Below the pieces are notes generated by a model. That model was given only the letters and a program-made list of their open reading frames with translations. It searched no databases and was not told where the DNA came from. Below, piece by piece: positions 12,801 to 21,627 of a DNA stretch of 64,000 nt. How positions within the stretch are numbered: the stretch's first letter is position 1; every line of letters begins with the position of its first letter. The stretch lies in the NCBI RefSeq assembly GCF_963678635.1, contig NC_087070.1:52116750-52180749 (forward strand), read 5' to 3'. This DNA comes from Symsagittifera roscoffensis (Eukaryota > Xenacoelomorpha > Acoela > Convolutidae). A program made the translations under genes and the position numbers.

Positions 12801-12986
12801 AGACCTTTTGGTAATCAGTACTTGCTCATTGAGATAATCACTGTATGACTCTTTGAAAATTGAAACAGCATCGGGGCTATTTTTCAACCAATTTCCAAGT
12901 GCGGTCAAAAAACCCGCATCGTAATCAATGTTTTCATCTTCGAAGAAAGATATCTCTAAGCCACGCTCTTCCTCGGGTACAGACAT
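9867..12986 (-). CDS. Large unrecognised helical protein, probable host gene
   Basis: An uninterrupted frame of about 1,039 codons in AT-rich host DNA. The frame also reads one codon further upstream as GTG, but the first ATG, at 12986, is the likely start: a TTTCAG acceptor ends three bases before it. The protein is rich in Leu, Phe, Ser and Lys and looks all-helical, with many amphipathic segments of about 30-40 residues like HEAT/ARM-type solenoids. It has no signal peptide or clear membrane span. A strongly basic run (KRRKKAK) around residue 750 could be a nuclear or nucleolar signal, and the C-terminus is also basic (KLLLRKLKY). I do not recognise the family. A large ribosome-assembly or nuclear scaffold solenoid is one guess, but no diagnostic motif supports it. 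An AATAAA lies about 20 bases past the stop. No introns in 3.1 kb is unusual for an invertebrate gene. All longer frames on the opposite strand are shadows. Confidence 0.8.
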   Translation of the reverse strand: MSVPEEERGLEISFFEDENIDYDAGFLTALGNWLKNSPDAVSIFKESYSDYLNEQVLITKRSLELVCANERFQNVADLEYDLGNVNTKERPVKHLIAILSKKRIALLEKPDLINQLFFQLVLNSKIGSIKQVADYFCSSNLSTALVSIVSGKQEFGQITNLDTLGFSEKLLGYLVNILDEFDSDVESNLNLKQELKLLALFSTINAVDPKRFAERFKQVILKSKRKNLEKCLKFFFTQLGIVDALPPAAIYVFLENAKFLPCSDKISISRKFLENWDHVQCALGNCSIERFQILFERLFCVESVLMAQSYGERFISKCSNASAEAIMGWYFRYPFSCHNVVKSFCPNIMDKATFEEPIVQKFSTENQSFVCDEMLVWMLTCSINEDFGDKFHSILSNNRSFESKQFVIPYLAKCMTAEQLLQTVLSELSIEKGAKISWAFNLFCAAFLKSVDNYSVSVDEFIAKKFVSYVFESSEFGTENEELFHVNLIFSKLWLSEGLAAFVMIKVFKTGVSNLTDRQLALLLHVLFQFPKLSSKMEVSEIAVRYSGSLHLRDQLLKQLILLWQNEGIELNLEKLPYQKDKALITIEGWNKLCIYSNQGPISAELVKVFTTEDYYDPEVLLTLINEDLGEESTTQQAVGLNIEKFVFSGKLSFLVMCLSENSPQAYATIAKLLLLKVSEKIRKWKHCYKDVIACCLTTLKNGLKSKDDTLPYLATYMYAQVFKHIFSEKLGFVPQIKITREAVSLQKRRKKAKLSQMKNREVESENKSASSLLKSLILGSEIEAIDSSTFPPRSFVELIFGSSEKAESELSEFLIEFFSKSCIGQASYAMMVKSGSLTRFIEMTGSKISISKNSVTAFANLVQGVANSRAVMKNAIHDFQIDFVLSFVQEVNCESDSIQKAAVDFVEAIVFDEKQRMYPIEDLLTSSRCSMLLKSYITGLDFLKKATNNILSDRNCAVIIILMVQIEDFCFHDSMQNYVNTFFGRCCNNGDSQRSSKLLFYVKWTLDLCTTSAKDSVPAEHKKFFVQKIKLLLRKLKY

Positions 12987-12989
12987 CAC

Positions 12990-12997
12990 CTGAAATT
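12990..12997 (-). promoter_or_regulatory. 3' splice acceptor (AATTTCAG) at the gene's 5' end
   Basis: On the minus strand AATTTCAG is followed by GTG and then the ATG of the large host frame. An acceptor three bases before the start codon, with no coding exon visible upstream, fits spliced-leader trans-splicing. An ordinary 5' untranslated intron is the alternative. Confidence 0.5.
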
Positions 12998-13651
12998 GTT
13001 ATATTATTGCATCGGCAGCAGCAATCAAACCTGGGCATTTATATTAAAATTGCAATCAAACTCTTTCAATGTAAGGCTTTCAGATCTAGAAGAAACATGA
13101 TTTGAGGACCAAAACTTTTATGGTCCCACCAGACCACCTGAAATCAACTCTACTGAAATTCAAGTTGAAAACTAAAAAAATTATGATTTTTTGTTAGATC
13201 CAGCTAGCACTTAAATTTCCGATGCTTCAGGCAGATGAAAGAATGCTTACATAAAAATTATACAAAAAAAACAATGAAATAAATGGAACCTTAACAACAG
13301 ACAGGGGCATCCAATGACGCTTTTTATATCACAAAATGAACAATTAAAATAATTTCAAGATAAAAGTTCTATTTGATAAAGTACTACAAGATAGTTTAAC
13401 TACTAGCGTGTAAGGCACCTACGGTGCTTCAAACAGATTTGTGAGCATGAAAGTTACTCTAATATGAAATATATGGAACCAAAAGCGAAATGAATACAGC
13501 CATACAGACAGTGAAATCCAAGAACGCTTTTGATTTCAAAAATTGAACAAGAAAATTAAATTAAACTAAAACGGTCAAAGCTCAAAAACTACTGATTTTC
13601 AGATCTTCGTAAGCAAAACCCTAAAATATCCGACAGCATACACCTGCACTT
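12998..13651. other. Intergenic DNA upstream of the host gene
   Basis: No coding frame is supported. A short hairpin, GCACC-tac-GGTGC (13415-13427), lies within it. The sequence may hold the promoter of the minus-strand gene, but I see no definite TATA or initiator motif. Confidence 0.4.
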
Positions 13652-13891
13652 AATGTGCCAGTCGGACATATTCGGAAGTTTGACCTTGAGCAACGCAAAA
13701 GACGTGATTTTGGGGTGAAACGGAATTTTTCAAAAATTCGAATTGAGCAAGTCATGCTCAGGTTTCTCGCGACAACTGAAAATATCAAACATAAGATCAG
13801 AAGAACCGAACTACAATCGCGGGAAAGTAGTCCAAAAAGCAGCGGGAAATTGCTATTCTCAATTTCCAATTATAAGATTAAGCGAGTAGAG
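13652..13891 (+). repeat. Fragment of a Gypsy-family LTR
   Basis: It starts TGTGCCAGTCGG and follows the first ~240 bases of the LTR family described below, as far as the 'gagtagagctg' landmark. There a second, longer LTR copy begins at 13892 with the same TGTGCC terminus. The partial copy is diverged from the others, so it predates the young element. It may be the stump of an LTR into which the next one inserted. Confidence 0.7.
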
Positions 13892-14837
13892 CTGTGTGCC
13901 AGTCGGTCATATTTGGAAGTTTGACTTTGAGGAATACGGACAACGTTATTTTGGTGTGAAATATAATTTTTCAAAATTCGAATTGGACATGTCAAGCTCA
14001 ACTTTCTCGCGAAAACTGAAAATCTCAGAAATACAATACGCGAAAGACAGAGAAAAAAAACGCGGGAAAGTGGTCAAATTTAGCAGCGGGAAATTGCTAG
14101 TCGCAATTTCTGATACTTAATTAGAACGAGAGTAGAGCTGTCCTATCTTGATATAGGAAACAGATCGATTACAAAAGAAGAGCGAATCAATTAATACTGT
14201 ACCAGAGTGAACCTTCGGTGGGAAGGTAGACAACCGAAGTCTCCCAATGGTTCAGACCGAAAACTCAATTCTCAAGCTAAAACTTGTTCGATTAGAACTT
14301 ATTGAGGCAAACTTAATTTACCATTTAATCTCAAGTTGCTTATTAATTTAGTTACCTCAAATTCACGAGTGTGCTGTTATGTGAGTACTCAGTTTAATTT
14401 TCTAGAGTGTGTTTTATGGTTTTTATGTTGAGGTAAGGAGAGTTTTAGGTTGATCCATCTGAAATGGATCACAGTTCCACTGTCTAATAAAAAGTAACTG
14501 TACGGACTGTTCCGACCCTGTTTTTAACGGCGTTGACGTATTTTGGGTATTTTGAGACCTAATTATGGTGACGTTCTAATTTTCTAGAGTGGGGGGTATT
14601 TTGGTAGTGGCCTTTAAGCTGTAACGGGTTTTTAGTCTCATATCGCAAGTGGACCGAATTGGCTCCGACCGTTCGAGGTAGAAAAACACAAGAGATGGTG
14701 TCCCTGACTCTTGAACCAATAGTTATAAGGTCTATTTCTCTTTAACCTCATATGAGACTTAAGTAGGCGACTGTTAAATAGTGTTTTTTATGGCGCTCCT
14801 GGGTGTTTTTACGACATCAAGACTACGGGATCAAACC
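13892..14837 (+). mobile_element. Old Gypsy copy, LTR and start of leader (left part)
   Basis: A plus-strand LTR starting TGTGCCAGTCGG and reaching about 14762, then about 75 bases of leader. It matches the reverse complement of the young element's LTR across its length at roughly 80-85% identity by eye. The homology continues past the LTR end into the leader sequence, so this is the 5' end of an element, not a solo LTR. The rest of the leader is found on the other side of the young insertion (36,758-37,418), and gag-pol remnants in the same orientation start at 38,201. I infer one old element broken up by later insertions. Confidence 0.75.
14648..14837 (+). repeat. 190-bp target duplication, left copy
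   Basis: This 190-base segment, from 'agtggaccgaattgg' to 'gggatcaaacc', lies directly against the left TG terminus of the young Gypsy element. The same segment, with about one mismatch, lies directly against its right CA terminus at 36758-36947. It belongs to the old LTR/leader into which the element inserted. Confidence 0.8.
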
Positions 14838-15740
14838 TGAGTCACACATGAGGCTTAAGAAAAATAGGCCCTATAACCACTGGCTCAAGGGTCAGGGACA
14901 CTATCTCTTGTGTTTTTCTACCTCAAGAACGGTCGGAGCCAGTTCGGTTCGTTTGTGACATGAGACTACGACCCGTTACAGCTTAAAGGCTACTACTAAA
15001 ATATCCCCCCATTCTAGAATTAGAAACGTCCCCATACTTAGGTCTCTAGATACCCAAAATACATGAACGCCGTTAAAAACCGGGTTGGAACAATCCGTTA
15101 AGTTGCTTTTTTATTAGACAGTGGAACTTTGATCCATTTCAGATGGATCAACCTAAAACTCGCCTTACCTCAACATAACAATCATAAAACACACTCTAGA
15201 ATTTAAATTTGTACTCACATAGTAGCACGCTCAAGAAGTGGGAAATAATCCAGTCGGTAGTTAACTCAAGAATTAAATAACGTAACTAAATGAGTCTAAT
15301 GTTTTATAGTTTTAACAATGAGAACGAGTTTATACTCTAGACAATAGTTTTCTTGTGAACCATTAGGACACTCAAGCTGTCCATCTTTCCACCGAAGGTT
15401 CACTCTAGTCCAGTTCCGAATAATACTCCAGTCGCTATAATCCAATTCGAGGGAATGCTCTCGTCTCTGTCACAGATGGGACAGCTCTACTCTCGATTAT
15501 TATAGTGACGGAAATTGCGAATAGCAATTTCCTACTGCTTTTTCATACAACTTTCCCGCGTGTGCGACTCAATTGTTCTTTAATTGTTCTAACTTCTTTT
15601 TCTGATTTTCAGTTCTCGCGAGAAAATCGTGCATGACAGGTTCCATTCGAAATTTTGAAAAATTAAATTTCACTCCAAAATCAAGTGTTTTTTTTTTGCT
15701 CCTCTCAAGGTCAAACTTCCAAATATGACCGACTGGCACA
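14838..15740 (-). repeat. 3' LTR of the young Gypsy element
   Basis: Direct repeat partner of 35854-36757. On the minus strand it starts TGTGCCAGTC and ends GTGACTCA. It carries an AATAAA on the minus strand near 15110-15115, a candidate polyadenylation signal. It abuts the left copy of the 190-bp target duplication. Confidence 0.9.
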
Positions 15741-16139
15741 TACTCCCCGGACTCGAGATCGATGTCCTCATCGCGCGCTGTCTTCTGCCAGTGAGTCCCA
15801 AAAAAACCGAGTGTTGCTCAAGATACAGTGTCAGTGGTCATTTACAGAAGTTTGCAGCAGATTTAAGCTTATCTACACCCCAAAATTCACAGCCATTTAA
15901 AATTTTCACACTATTGCTAAACAGCAACCAAAATCTGCATACACCTGCACCCTTGAATTTTCGCTTTTCAAGCCAATCATTTTAAAATCTCTTTTGTCCT
16001 ATTCAATCAGGAAATTGTCATGCAGCATTTCGATTTATATAATAAATATAGTATATTAGTAACAATATTTGCTTTGTTAAAATTTCTTTTTCGTGAATCC
16101 AAGTTTCACTCGGATCCACGCTCAAGCCCCCCTTCCCTC
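15741..16139 (-). other. 3' untranslated stretch with polypurine tract
   Basis: On the minus strand 'ccggggagta' (15741-15750) lies directly before the 3' LTR and is a plausible primer site for plus-strand DNA synthesis. The remaining ~390 bases up to the end of the fourth frame are AT-rich and show no further gene. Confidence 0.55.
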
Positions 16140-17987
16140 TCAAGACTCAAGATCCATCCGATTTGCCCATTCATCTCGTACTCTTCGCCTTGGAGGTACT
16201 GCATCCTGAAGTGCTAGATGCGCAAACTGTCTCAACAGTTCCTCTTCATCATCGGAACTAATCACAATCTCCTCCCAAGCCTTCAGCTGTTCATAGGATC
16301 GCATCCATTCTCTCTGCTCCTGCAACCTCTTTGCTTGGTTAGGTAGTGCCTTCACCCTAGCTTCTCGGTTCAAGCAAAAGGAGTTGTGCAGGCTCAAGCT
16401 CACGTTCTTCGCCAGGTCTTCCTCTAGTATCGACTCCCTCGCTTTGGTATTGTCTCTAGACATCTTACCCACTCTTTTCCATCCTGTCGTGATCGCATTA
16501 CGATGGGTTAGCAGGGCTCTCTTGAAAGCTTCCGGCCCAATCTCGGCCTGGAACTGTCGATACTCTTTTTGATGTTTTCTCATGTGATCTTTCGTTGTCA
16601 TGTACAACCAAGACGTCAGTGTCGCCCGAAACCATGGAAAGTACCTCAAGCGACTCCATACGTGCCTGACTTCCGTCGGTATGGCGAATACTTTGCACGC
16701 AGTCTCAAACAACTCGAGTCTCCTGCTGTAGTCTATCGCGTATATGGACTCAGCCGTTGGCGTCGTCGCCTCCCGATACTTCGTTATATTCTCTTCTATC
16801 CATCTCAGAGCTAACATCGTACTCACTACTAAGAGCGTCACCTTCTGCCGGTGATCCGGTAGTCCGATCGACCGAATCTCTTCCACATCCCACACCAGGC
16901 AAAGGTTCTTGTGATCTGGATACCACACCGTTTGTGCCAAACAGTGGCATGGGCATTCCCCATGAGAGATCTCAATGCTCCTGAGATTACGCTCCCCTGA
17001 GGCTTCCAAGAGAGGCTCAAGCTCCATCATTTTCTCGTGCATCGTGTCGTTATCTTCCAGGTTCGGAGTACTTCCCACAGGTTTTCCGATCACGTTTTGT
17101 CTCTCGTGATCGCTTGTGTTTTCTCTTTCCAACTTCAGAAGATCTTCTCCCCAGATTTCGCTTAAGTCATCTCTCAATTCTTTTGGTACTGTCCCTTTGA
17201 TTTTTCTCAACAACTTGTGCGAGTGATGCGACATCCGAGCCAACCTCACGCACTTGGGCACTGAGAAGGCCTTGTCCACCAGTATTCTCTGGCTGGACAC
17301 TTCCACCATCGCCATGTGTAGCGGGTAGTGACTTCCGCACAAGTTGGCCATCATTGACCCTATCAGCGATTTCGCGTTCAATGGCAAGCCATAAGCTTCG
17401 CTCATGGGAAATCCCATTTCCGCCTCAAGACCAACCTTCCAGCTCCGGATGTGTTTTTGAGTCACCTGCAACACCCCGGGCCATGATTCTACGCTCAACG
17501 CCGTCACTAAATGATGTTCAGATTCCAGTCTCTCCAGTGCCTGCAGACCACACATTCTCGAGAAGATTCCGAGAGCTGTCGCTATATTCACCGTGGTTCT
17601 CGCGTAACATTCCGCTATTATTTGCACTTCACTTTTCTCCCTTTCTGTGATGTCTTCGAACCAAGTGACCAGGTCTTCTTTTTGAAACGACAGTATTCTG
17701 ACGCATGACCGTCCATCGCAGATGTGCTCTCCGTTCCCACACGTCGAATCCAGACAGCTACCCGGCTCCAATTTCTTTGCTGACCCGGGGTCGCTCGTCC
17801 TTTCGCTTGGCTCTTGCATCTGGGGCGTGATTAGCTTATGTAGCACACTCAACTTCGCCAGATCTTCATCTTCCGTTGGTGCTAACCTCACTCGCTCGGT
17901 GGTTTCCTCGATTAGACTCGCATGGGGATGTGGACACCAGGAGGGTCTTAATAGCTTCCATATCACTCCCAAGTTCGTGGTTAACAA
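16140..17987 (-). CDS. Young Gypsy element, fourth long frame, unrecognised Cys/His-containing protein
   Basis: About 615 codons, the last frame before the 3' LTR. I do not recognise the family. Two Cys/His clusters are visible: one near residues 78-95 (spacing C-x4-C-x4-H-x-C-x4-C) and one near 343-365 (H-G-E-C-P-C-H-C, then H and C about 14-20 residues on). Both could bind zinc. The rest is charged and helical, with an acidic patch (SSDDEEE) near the C-terminus. There is no signal peptide or membrane span, so it does not look like an envelope glycoprotein despite its env position. It abuts the third frame on the same strand and is presumably expressed from the element's own transcript. Confidence 0.65.
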   Translation of the reverse strand: MLTTNLGVIWKLLRPSWCPHPHASLIEETTERVRLAPTEDEDLAKLSVLHKLITPQMQEPSERTSDPGSAKKLEPGSCLDSTCGNGEHICDGRSCVRILSFQKEDLVTWFEDITEREKSEVQIIAECYARTTVNIATALGIFSRMCGLQALERLESEHHLVTALSVESWPGVLQVTQKHIRSWKVGLEAEMGFPMSEAYGLPLNAKSLIGSMMANLCGSHYPLHMAMVEVSSQRILVDKAFSVPKCVRLARMSHHSHKLLRKIKGTVPKELRDDLSEIWGEDLLKLERENTSDHERQNVIGKPVGSTPNLEDNDTMHEKMMELEPLLEASGERNLRSIEISHGECPCHCLAQTVWYPDHKNLCLVWDVEEIRSIGLPDHRQKVTLLVVSTMLALRWIEENITKYREATTPTAESIYAIDYSRRLELFETACKVFAIPTEVRHVWSRLRYFPWFRATLTSWLYMTTKDHMRKHQKEYRQFQAEIGPEAFKRALLTHRNAITTGWKRVGKMSRDNTKARESILEEDLAKNVSLSLHNSFCLNREARVKALPNQAKRLQEQREWMRSYEQLKAWEEIVISSDDEEELLRQFAHLALQDAVPPRRRVRDEWANRMDLES

Positions 17988-17993
17988 GCCATT

Positions 17994-20900
17994 TCAACCG
18001 CCCATGTTCGCTTCAACTCTCTTGTTTGAGCGCGGTATGCTTATCACCTCTGGTGTTTTCTCAAGAATCAGGCCCAGGCTCGGCCCCTCTTTTTCCACCG
18101 CGTCTATTTCCATTATTCTTTCTGTCCAAAACTTCAGTAGCTCCGCTACCTCATGGTTTCTGTGGGCTCCTCCAGCTTCCGAGTCTAAGAAGGGATTGTA
18201 GGCTATTCCCATCACTCCAGACACATATTGGTATTCCCCCTTCTCACTGAGTCTCGAGTACTGTTCTGACGAGGCCAGGTTACGGTGAACATCATGTTCT
18301 TCCTCGAACTTCTTATTAGAGAACCTCCGTACCTCGTCCAGCTTTCGATGGTTCTCTAAGGATAGTCTGGAACCATCTTCTTTCTCTATTCCTGTACTCT
18401 GATATACGTTCAAGATGATCGTTGAGACTCTTTTCTCCATGGTTTTACTTCCACTTGCTCTCTGGTGGCATGCCAGGATGGTGCTATCAGACATCATTGA
18501 CATTATCCATCTCAAGAAACATGTGGCATCTTTTCTTCTAGCCAGGCTCAAGCCTGAATTGTCCCTGGCCACGTGTTGCATCAGTGCCTGATACACCTCT
18601 AGCTTCTTGCTTCCCAACTTCAGCCTGTCATACGAGGTCAATGTCTCCAACTCTATTCCCACCAGACTCCAGGTGAACATTAATTGTCCCGCAGTTCTAA
18701 CGAAGGTATTCGCCATTAGTGGCGGTGCTGATGAGGATGTCCTCATCGCCTCTTCAAAATGATCCTTCAACAAACTCTGCCAGGACCTCTTCAGATGACT
18801 TGCCCTCTCTATCTTATTAACCTCGGCTTTTTGCTGGGTGGCCCAATTGCGTCGCTTGCGAGCTATTCCACTGTCCAACTTCTTCAAGCAGTCCTCCATT
18901 TCCTTCAATGTTTCGAGGGCCACCCACCACGTCCGGGAAGTGTTCCTCGTCTTGTTCCTCTCCAATGGATCACTCGTCACTTGTTTGCCCATGTCCTGAT
19001 GTGCCTTCGAGATCCATTCTTTGCCGATCTCCACTTCCCCTACCTGTCCGTTCGTTGAACCTCTCTTCACGTTTATCTTCTGAGGCTTGAAGTCTTCTTC
19101 TGACGTCGAACTGGCGGAAACCTCTATTTCCTTTTCTACTTCAAGTGGTTTCCTGAGCTCCGAGCTGTTCTTGTATGCCGCCGTCTTGCATCGAGCCAAA
19201 ACGATGGGCGCCGTCTCTCTCAAGTTTCCTTCCGAAACAGCATCCACTGAAGGACTACCCCATCCTTCCACTTCTCTCTTCCTCTTGCGAGTCGTCACAT
19301 CTCTGCTCGAGGGTGTTGTGGCTATCATCATTGATTCGACCTCTCCATCCACTCCTTCCAACTCTTGCCTCCCCCCTGCTCGAGCCTTAAGGATATTAGT
19401 ACTTTTAATCATATTACTAGTCCCAACCTTATCCTTTTTTATATCATCAACCATTTTATCCACAGTTTTTTGTTTCAGAGTAGAGCTGTCCTCACATTTC
19501 TCTTTTCTAGTCTTCGATCGTGCGTTCCTCAGCTCCACTAGCTTGTTCAGCAGCTCTTTTCTTGCTTTCTCATCCAGGCCCGTTCCTATCAGGAGCGGTT
19601 CCCCGAATCTCACTACTGCGTCCCACAGTTCCTTCTTGAACTTGTCCAGCGTCGTCTCGCTGCCCACCTCTCGATTGAATTCCTCCAGGAATTCCTGCCA
19701 AGCGTCATCCTCGAGAGATCCCAAGAATATGTCCCTGTTCCCTTCGAACGTGTTCTTCTCCCTTTCCTCCGAGCTCAAGAGTAACATCCCCATATTGAAG
19801 GTCTCACCTGCCAATGGCAACTCTAGGTTCTTCCGCGGGGACGGGTTCAGAGGTGGGGTGGCAGTATCTGCCCAATTCTCTTCGCTCAAGTCTTTCAACA
19901 GCTCTTGAGTGGTGAGTTCCTCCCCTGATGGCCCTGGTTCAGGCGTATTCCCCACCTCCATGTCTTCTCCAGCTTCACTGAGAGTTTCATCCATACTCTC
20001 TTCCTCTGATTCATTTCTTCTTCTCTCGAGAATTCTTTTGAATCGATCCTCAACGGGTCCACTCCTCTTGTCTCCAGGCGTGTCTACAGACAGTGGTGAC
20101 GGTGTCGTAGGATCCAGCTTTTTATATTCCGTCAGGGCTACATGCAGTTGACCTGCTGCATCTAGTTCTGTTCCCTCCTGTGTCACTTCTACTTGTTCCA
20201 AGCCATAGGGTGCCTTGTATTTTCTCGTGGCAAATTTCATTTCGTCCACCAATGCGACGTGCCCCTCCATCACGATCATCCTGCCATCATCCCATATGGG
20301 TAGCATATTCTCAAGTCCTTCCTTCTCAAGAGTCCTCAAGACTTTCCGCACTTCATATCCAGGGGGCTGCGAACCTCTACTCTTTTTCGCTTGCGTCGTC
20401 CACGAATTTACCTTCATCTCGCTGGTGTGGAAGTAGACTGCCGCCGTGTAGCCGATGAACAGGGGATCCCAGCCATCCGTGAAATGCCTCTGCGTTTCCT
20501 CCGTCATCATCTTCGCCATTATGGTGGGAACCACCAAGGGACTATTCATTCCCAAGGTCATCCTCCTGACTGTCGGGAACTCAGGCATTGTGGCTGGTAG
20601 GATTTCTTTCTCCATTATGGCCTCCAGCTCCCTCTTGACTAGTGCAAAGCACTCCTTCCAGGCGGGGATTCTCAAGACTTCTCGTCCGTCGGCCGTCAAT
20701 GGGTTTAGGTTCCAAAACTTTGGATACATTTCAATGGGGCCCTCTCGCTTGCCTCCCATTCTACATTGCATTTGTCCCCTGAAGTTGCACACCATCATCT
20801 CGGCATCTTTCACTTTTCCGAAGAGTACCGTGTTGCTCATACGCGCCCTGAGCACCTCCTGCTGACACCAATTCAGCGCTGTACCATCCAGTACGCTGAT

Positions 20901-21617
20901 GAGACTCAAGTGCGTCTGCGAGTGACGATACGTTATCACCAGGGGATCTGGAAACGCGTACGTCACTGCTGGACCATAGATGCAGGTCACCACCTCCTCT
21001 AGACCCCGGATTATCCCCATTGGGTCCGACCTCATTGCCAGGCACAGGTCCGTCAACAGAGGCATCCCTCTGTTCGCCTTCTCCCATTCTTCTCTCGAGG
21101 TTGGGTTCTCATCTTCACCCGTCATGTATCGATTCTGCATCATGAGGTATTGCACCAGCAGTGTCTTCAACCCTGCGGCACACTTGTAGGAGCTGGTTTC
21201 AATGCTCGTGTGGACTCTCCCCATAGACAGAGGTTCTCCATATTCCATTAACCGATGAAACGACACCAATTCCCCATGGGTCAAGAGTACTAGTGCCAGA
21301 TACCCATCAACTCGAAGTGTCTCCACTCCTCGACTAAACATGTATGCTGGGCCCATGTTGAACAAGTATCTGGGGTAAACCAAATACAGGGCCAAGAGCA
21401 GGCTGATGGACATGCCCAGTATCTCCTGTACGAAGGCTCCGAAGATAGTCGCCGTGGTGCCGAACACTCCTGCCAAGAATTCTTTCTCCCAGCAAGGACT
21501 CAAGAACTTGAGAATCTCGTAATCTCTCCTAGTCTTCAATTCGCCGTTGGCGTGCTCTCTCCAAAATCCTCCAATCGTCACTTCATTGGCGGCCGAGACA
21601 AATCTAGCCACCGTCAT
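17994..21617 (-). CDS. Young Gypsy element, third long frame, unrecognised large protein
   Basis: About 1,207 codons counted from the ATG at 21617. The frame is open somewhat further upstream, overlapping the end of the second frame, but without an ATG there. A long hydrophobic stretch at about residues 48-86 could be one or two membrane segments. The region to about residue 500 looks globular. About 540-720 is acidic and Ser/Pro/Glu-rich and probably disordered. The remainder is charged and helical. I see no protease, polymerase, glycoprotein or zinc motif and do not recognise the family. The start codon lies exactly 10 bases after the stop of the second frame, the same spacing as at the first junction. 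Confidence 0.65.
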   Translation of the reverse strand: MTVARFVSAANEVTIGGFWREHANGELKTRRDYEILKFLSPCWEKEFLAGVFGTTATIFGAFVQEILGMSISLLLALYLVYPRYLFNMGPAYMFSRGVETLRVDGYLALVLLTHGELVSFHRLMEYGEPLSMGRVHTSIETSSYKCAAGLKTLLVQYLMMQNRYMTGEDENPTSREEWEKANRGMPLLTDLCLAMRSDPMGIIRGLEEVVTCIYGPAVTYAFPDPLVITYRHSQTHLSLISVLDGTALNWCQQEVLRARMSNTVLFGKVKDAEMMVCNFRGQMQCRMGGKREGPIEMYPKFWNLNPLTADGREVLRIPAWKECFALVKRELEAIMEKEILPATMPEFPTVRRMTLGMNSPLVVPTIMAKMMTEETQRHFTDGWDPLFIGYTAAVYFHTSEMKVNSWTTQAKKSRGSQPPGYEVRKVLRTLEKEGLENMLPIWDDGRMIVMEGHVALVDEMKFATRKYKAPYGLEQVEVTQEGTELDAAGQLHVALTEYKKLDPTTPSPLSVDTPGDKRSGPVEDRFKRILERRRNESEEESMDETLSEAGEDMEVGNTPEPGPSGEELTTQELLKDLSEENWADTATPPLNPSPRKNLELPLAGETFNMGMLLLSSEEREKNTFEGNRDIFLGSLEDDAWQEFLEEFNREVGSETTLDKFKKELWDAVVRFGEPLLIGTGLDEKARKELLNKLVELRNARSKTRKEKCEDSSTLKQKTVDKMVDDIKKDKVGTSNMIKSTNILKARAGGRQELEGVDGEVESMMIATTPSSRDVTTRKRKREVEGWGSPSVDAVSEGNLRETAPIVLARCKTAAYKNSSELRKPLEVEKEIEVSASSTSEEDFKPQKINVKRGSTNGQVGEVEIGKEWISKAHQDMGKQVTSDPLERNKTRNTSRTWWVALETLKEMEDCLKKLDSGIARKRRNWATQQKAEVNKIERASHLKRSWQSLLKDHFEEAMRTSSSAPPLMANTFVRTAGQLMFTWSLVGIELETLTSYDRLKLGSKKLEVYQALMQHVARDNSGLSLARRKDATCFLRWIMSMMSDSTILACHQRASGSKTMEKRVSTIILNVYQSTGIEKEDGSRLSLENHRKLDEVRRFSNKKFEEEHDVHRNLASSEQYSRLSEKGEYQYVSGVMGIAYNPFLDSEAGGAHRNHEVAELLKFWTERIMEIDAVEKEGPSLGLILEKTPEVISIPRSNKRVEANMGG

Positions 21618-21627
21618 GTCTCTCGTT

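Noticed and set aside
12990-13032. A possible 41-base cis-intron just upstream of the host gene's ATG
   Set aside because: A GTTTGA donor-like site exists, but the reading across it gives no sensible coding exon; trans-splicing at the same acceptor is simpler.
19087-19908. A 273-codon plus-strand frame, and similar ones at 24336-25340, 31911-32528 and 29268-29972
   Set aside because: They are antisense shadows of the long minus-strand frames, Ser/Leu/Pro-rich as expected for the complement of Glu/Lys/Arg-rich coding sequence.
16140-21617. Envelope glycoprotein in the Gypsy element
   Set aside because: No signal peptide, Cys-rich ectodomain, cleavage motif or C-terminal membrane anchor is visible in the frames after pol.
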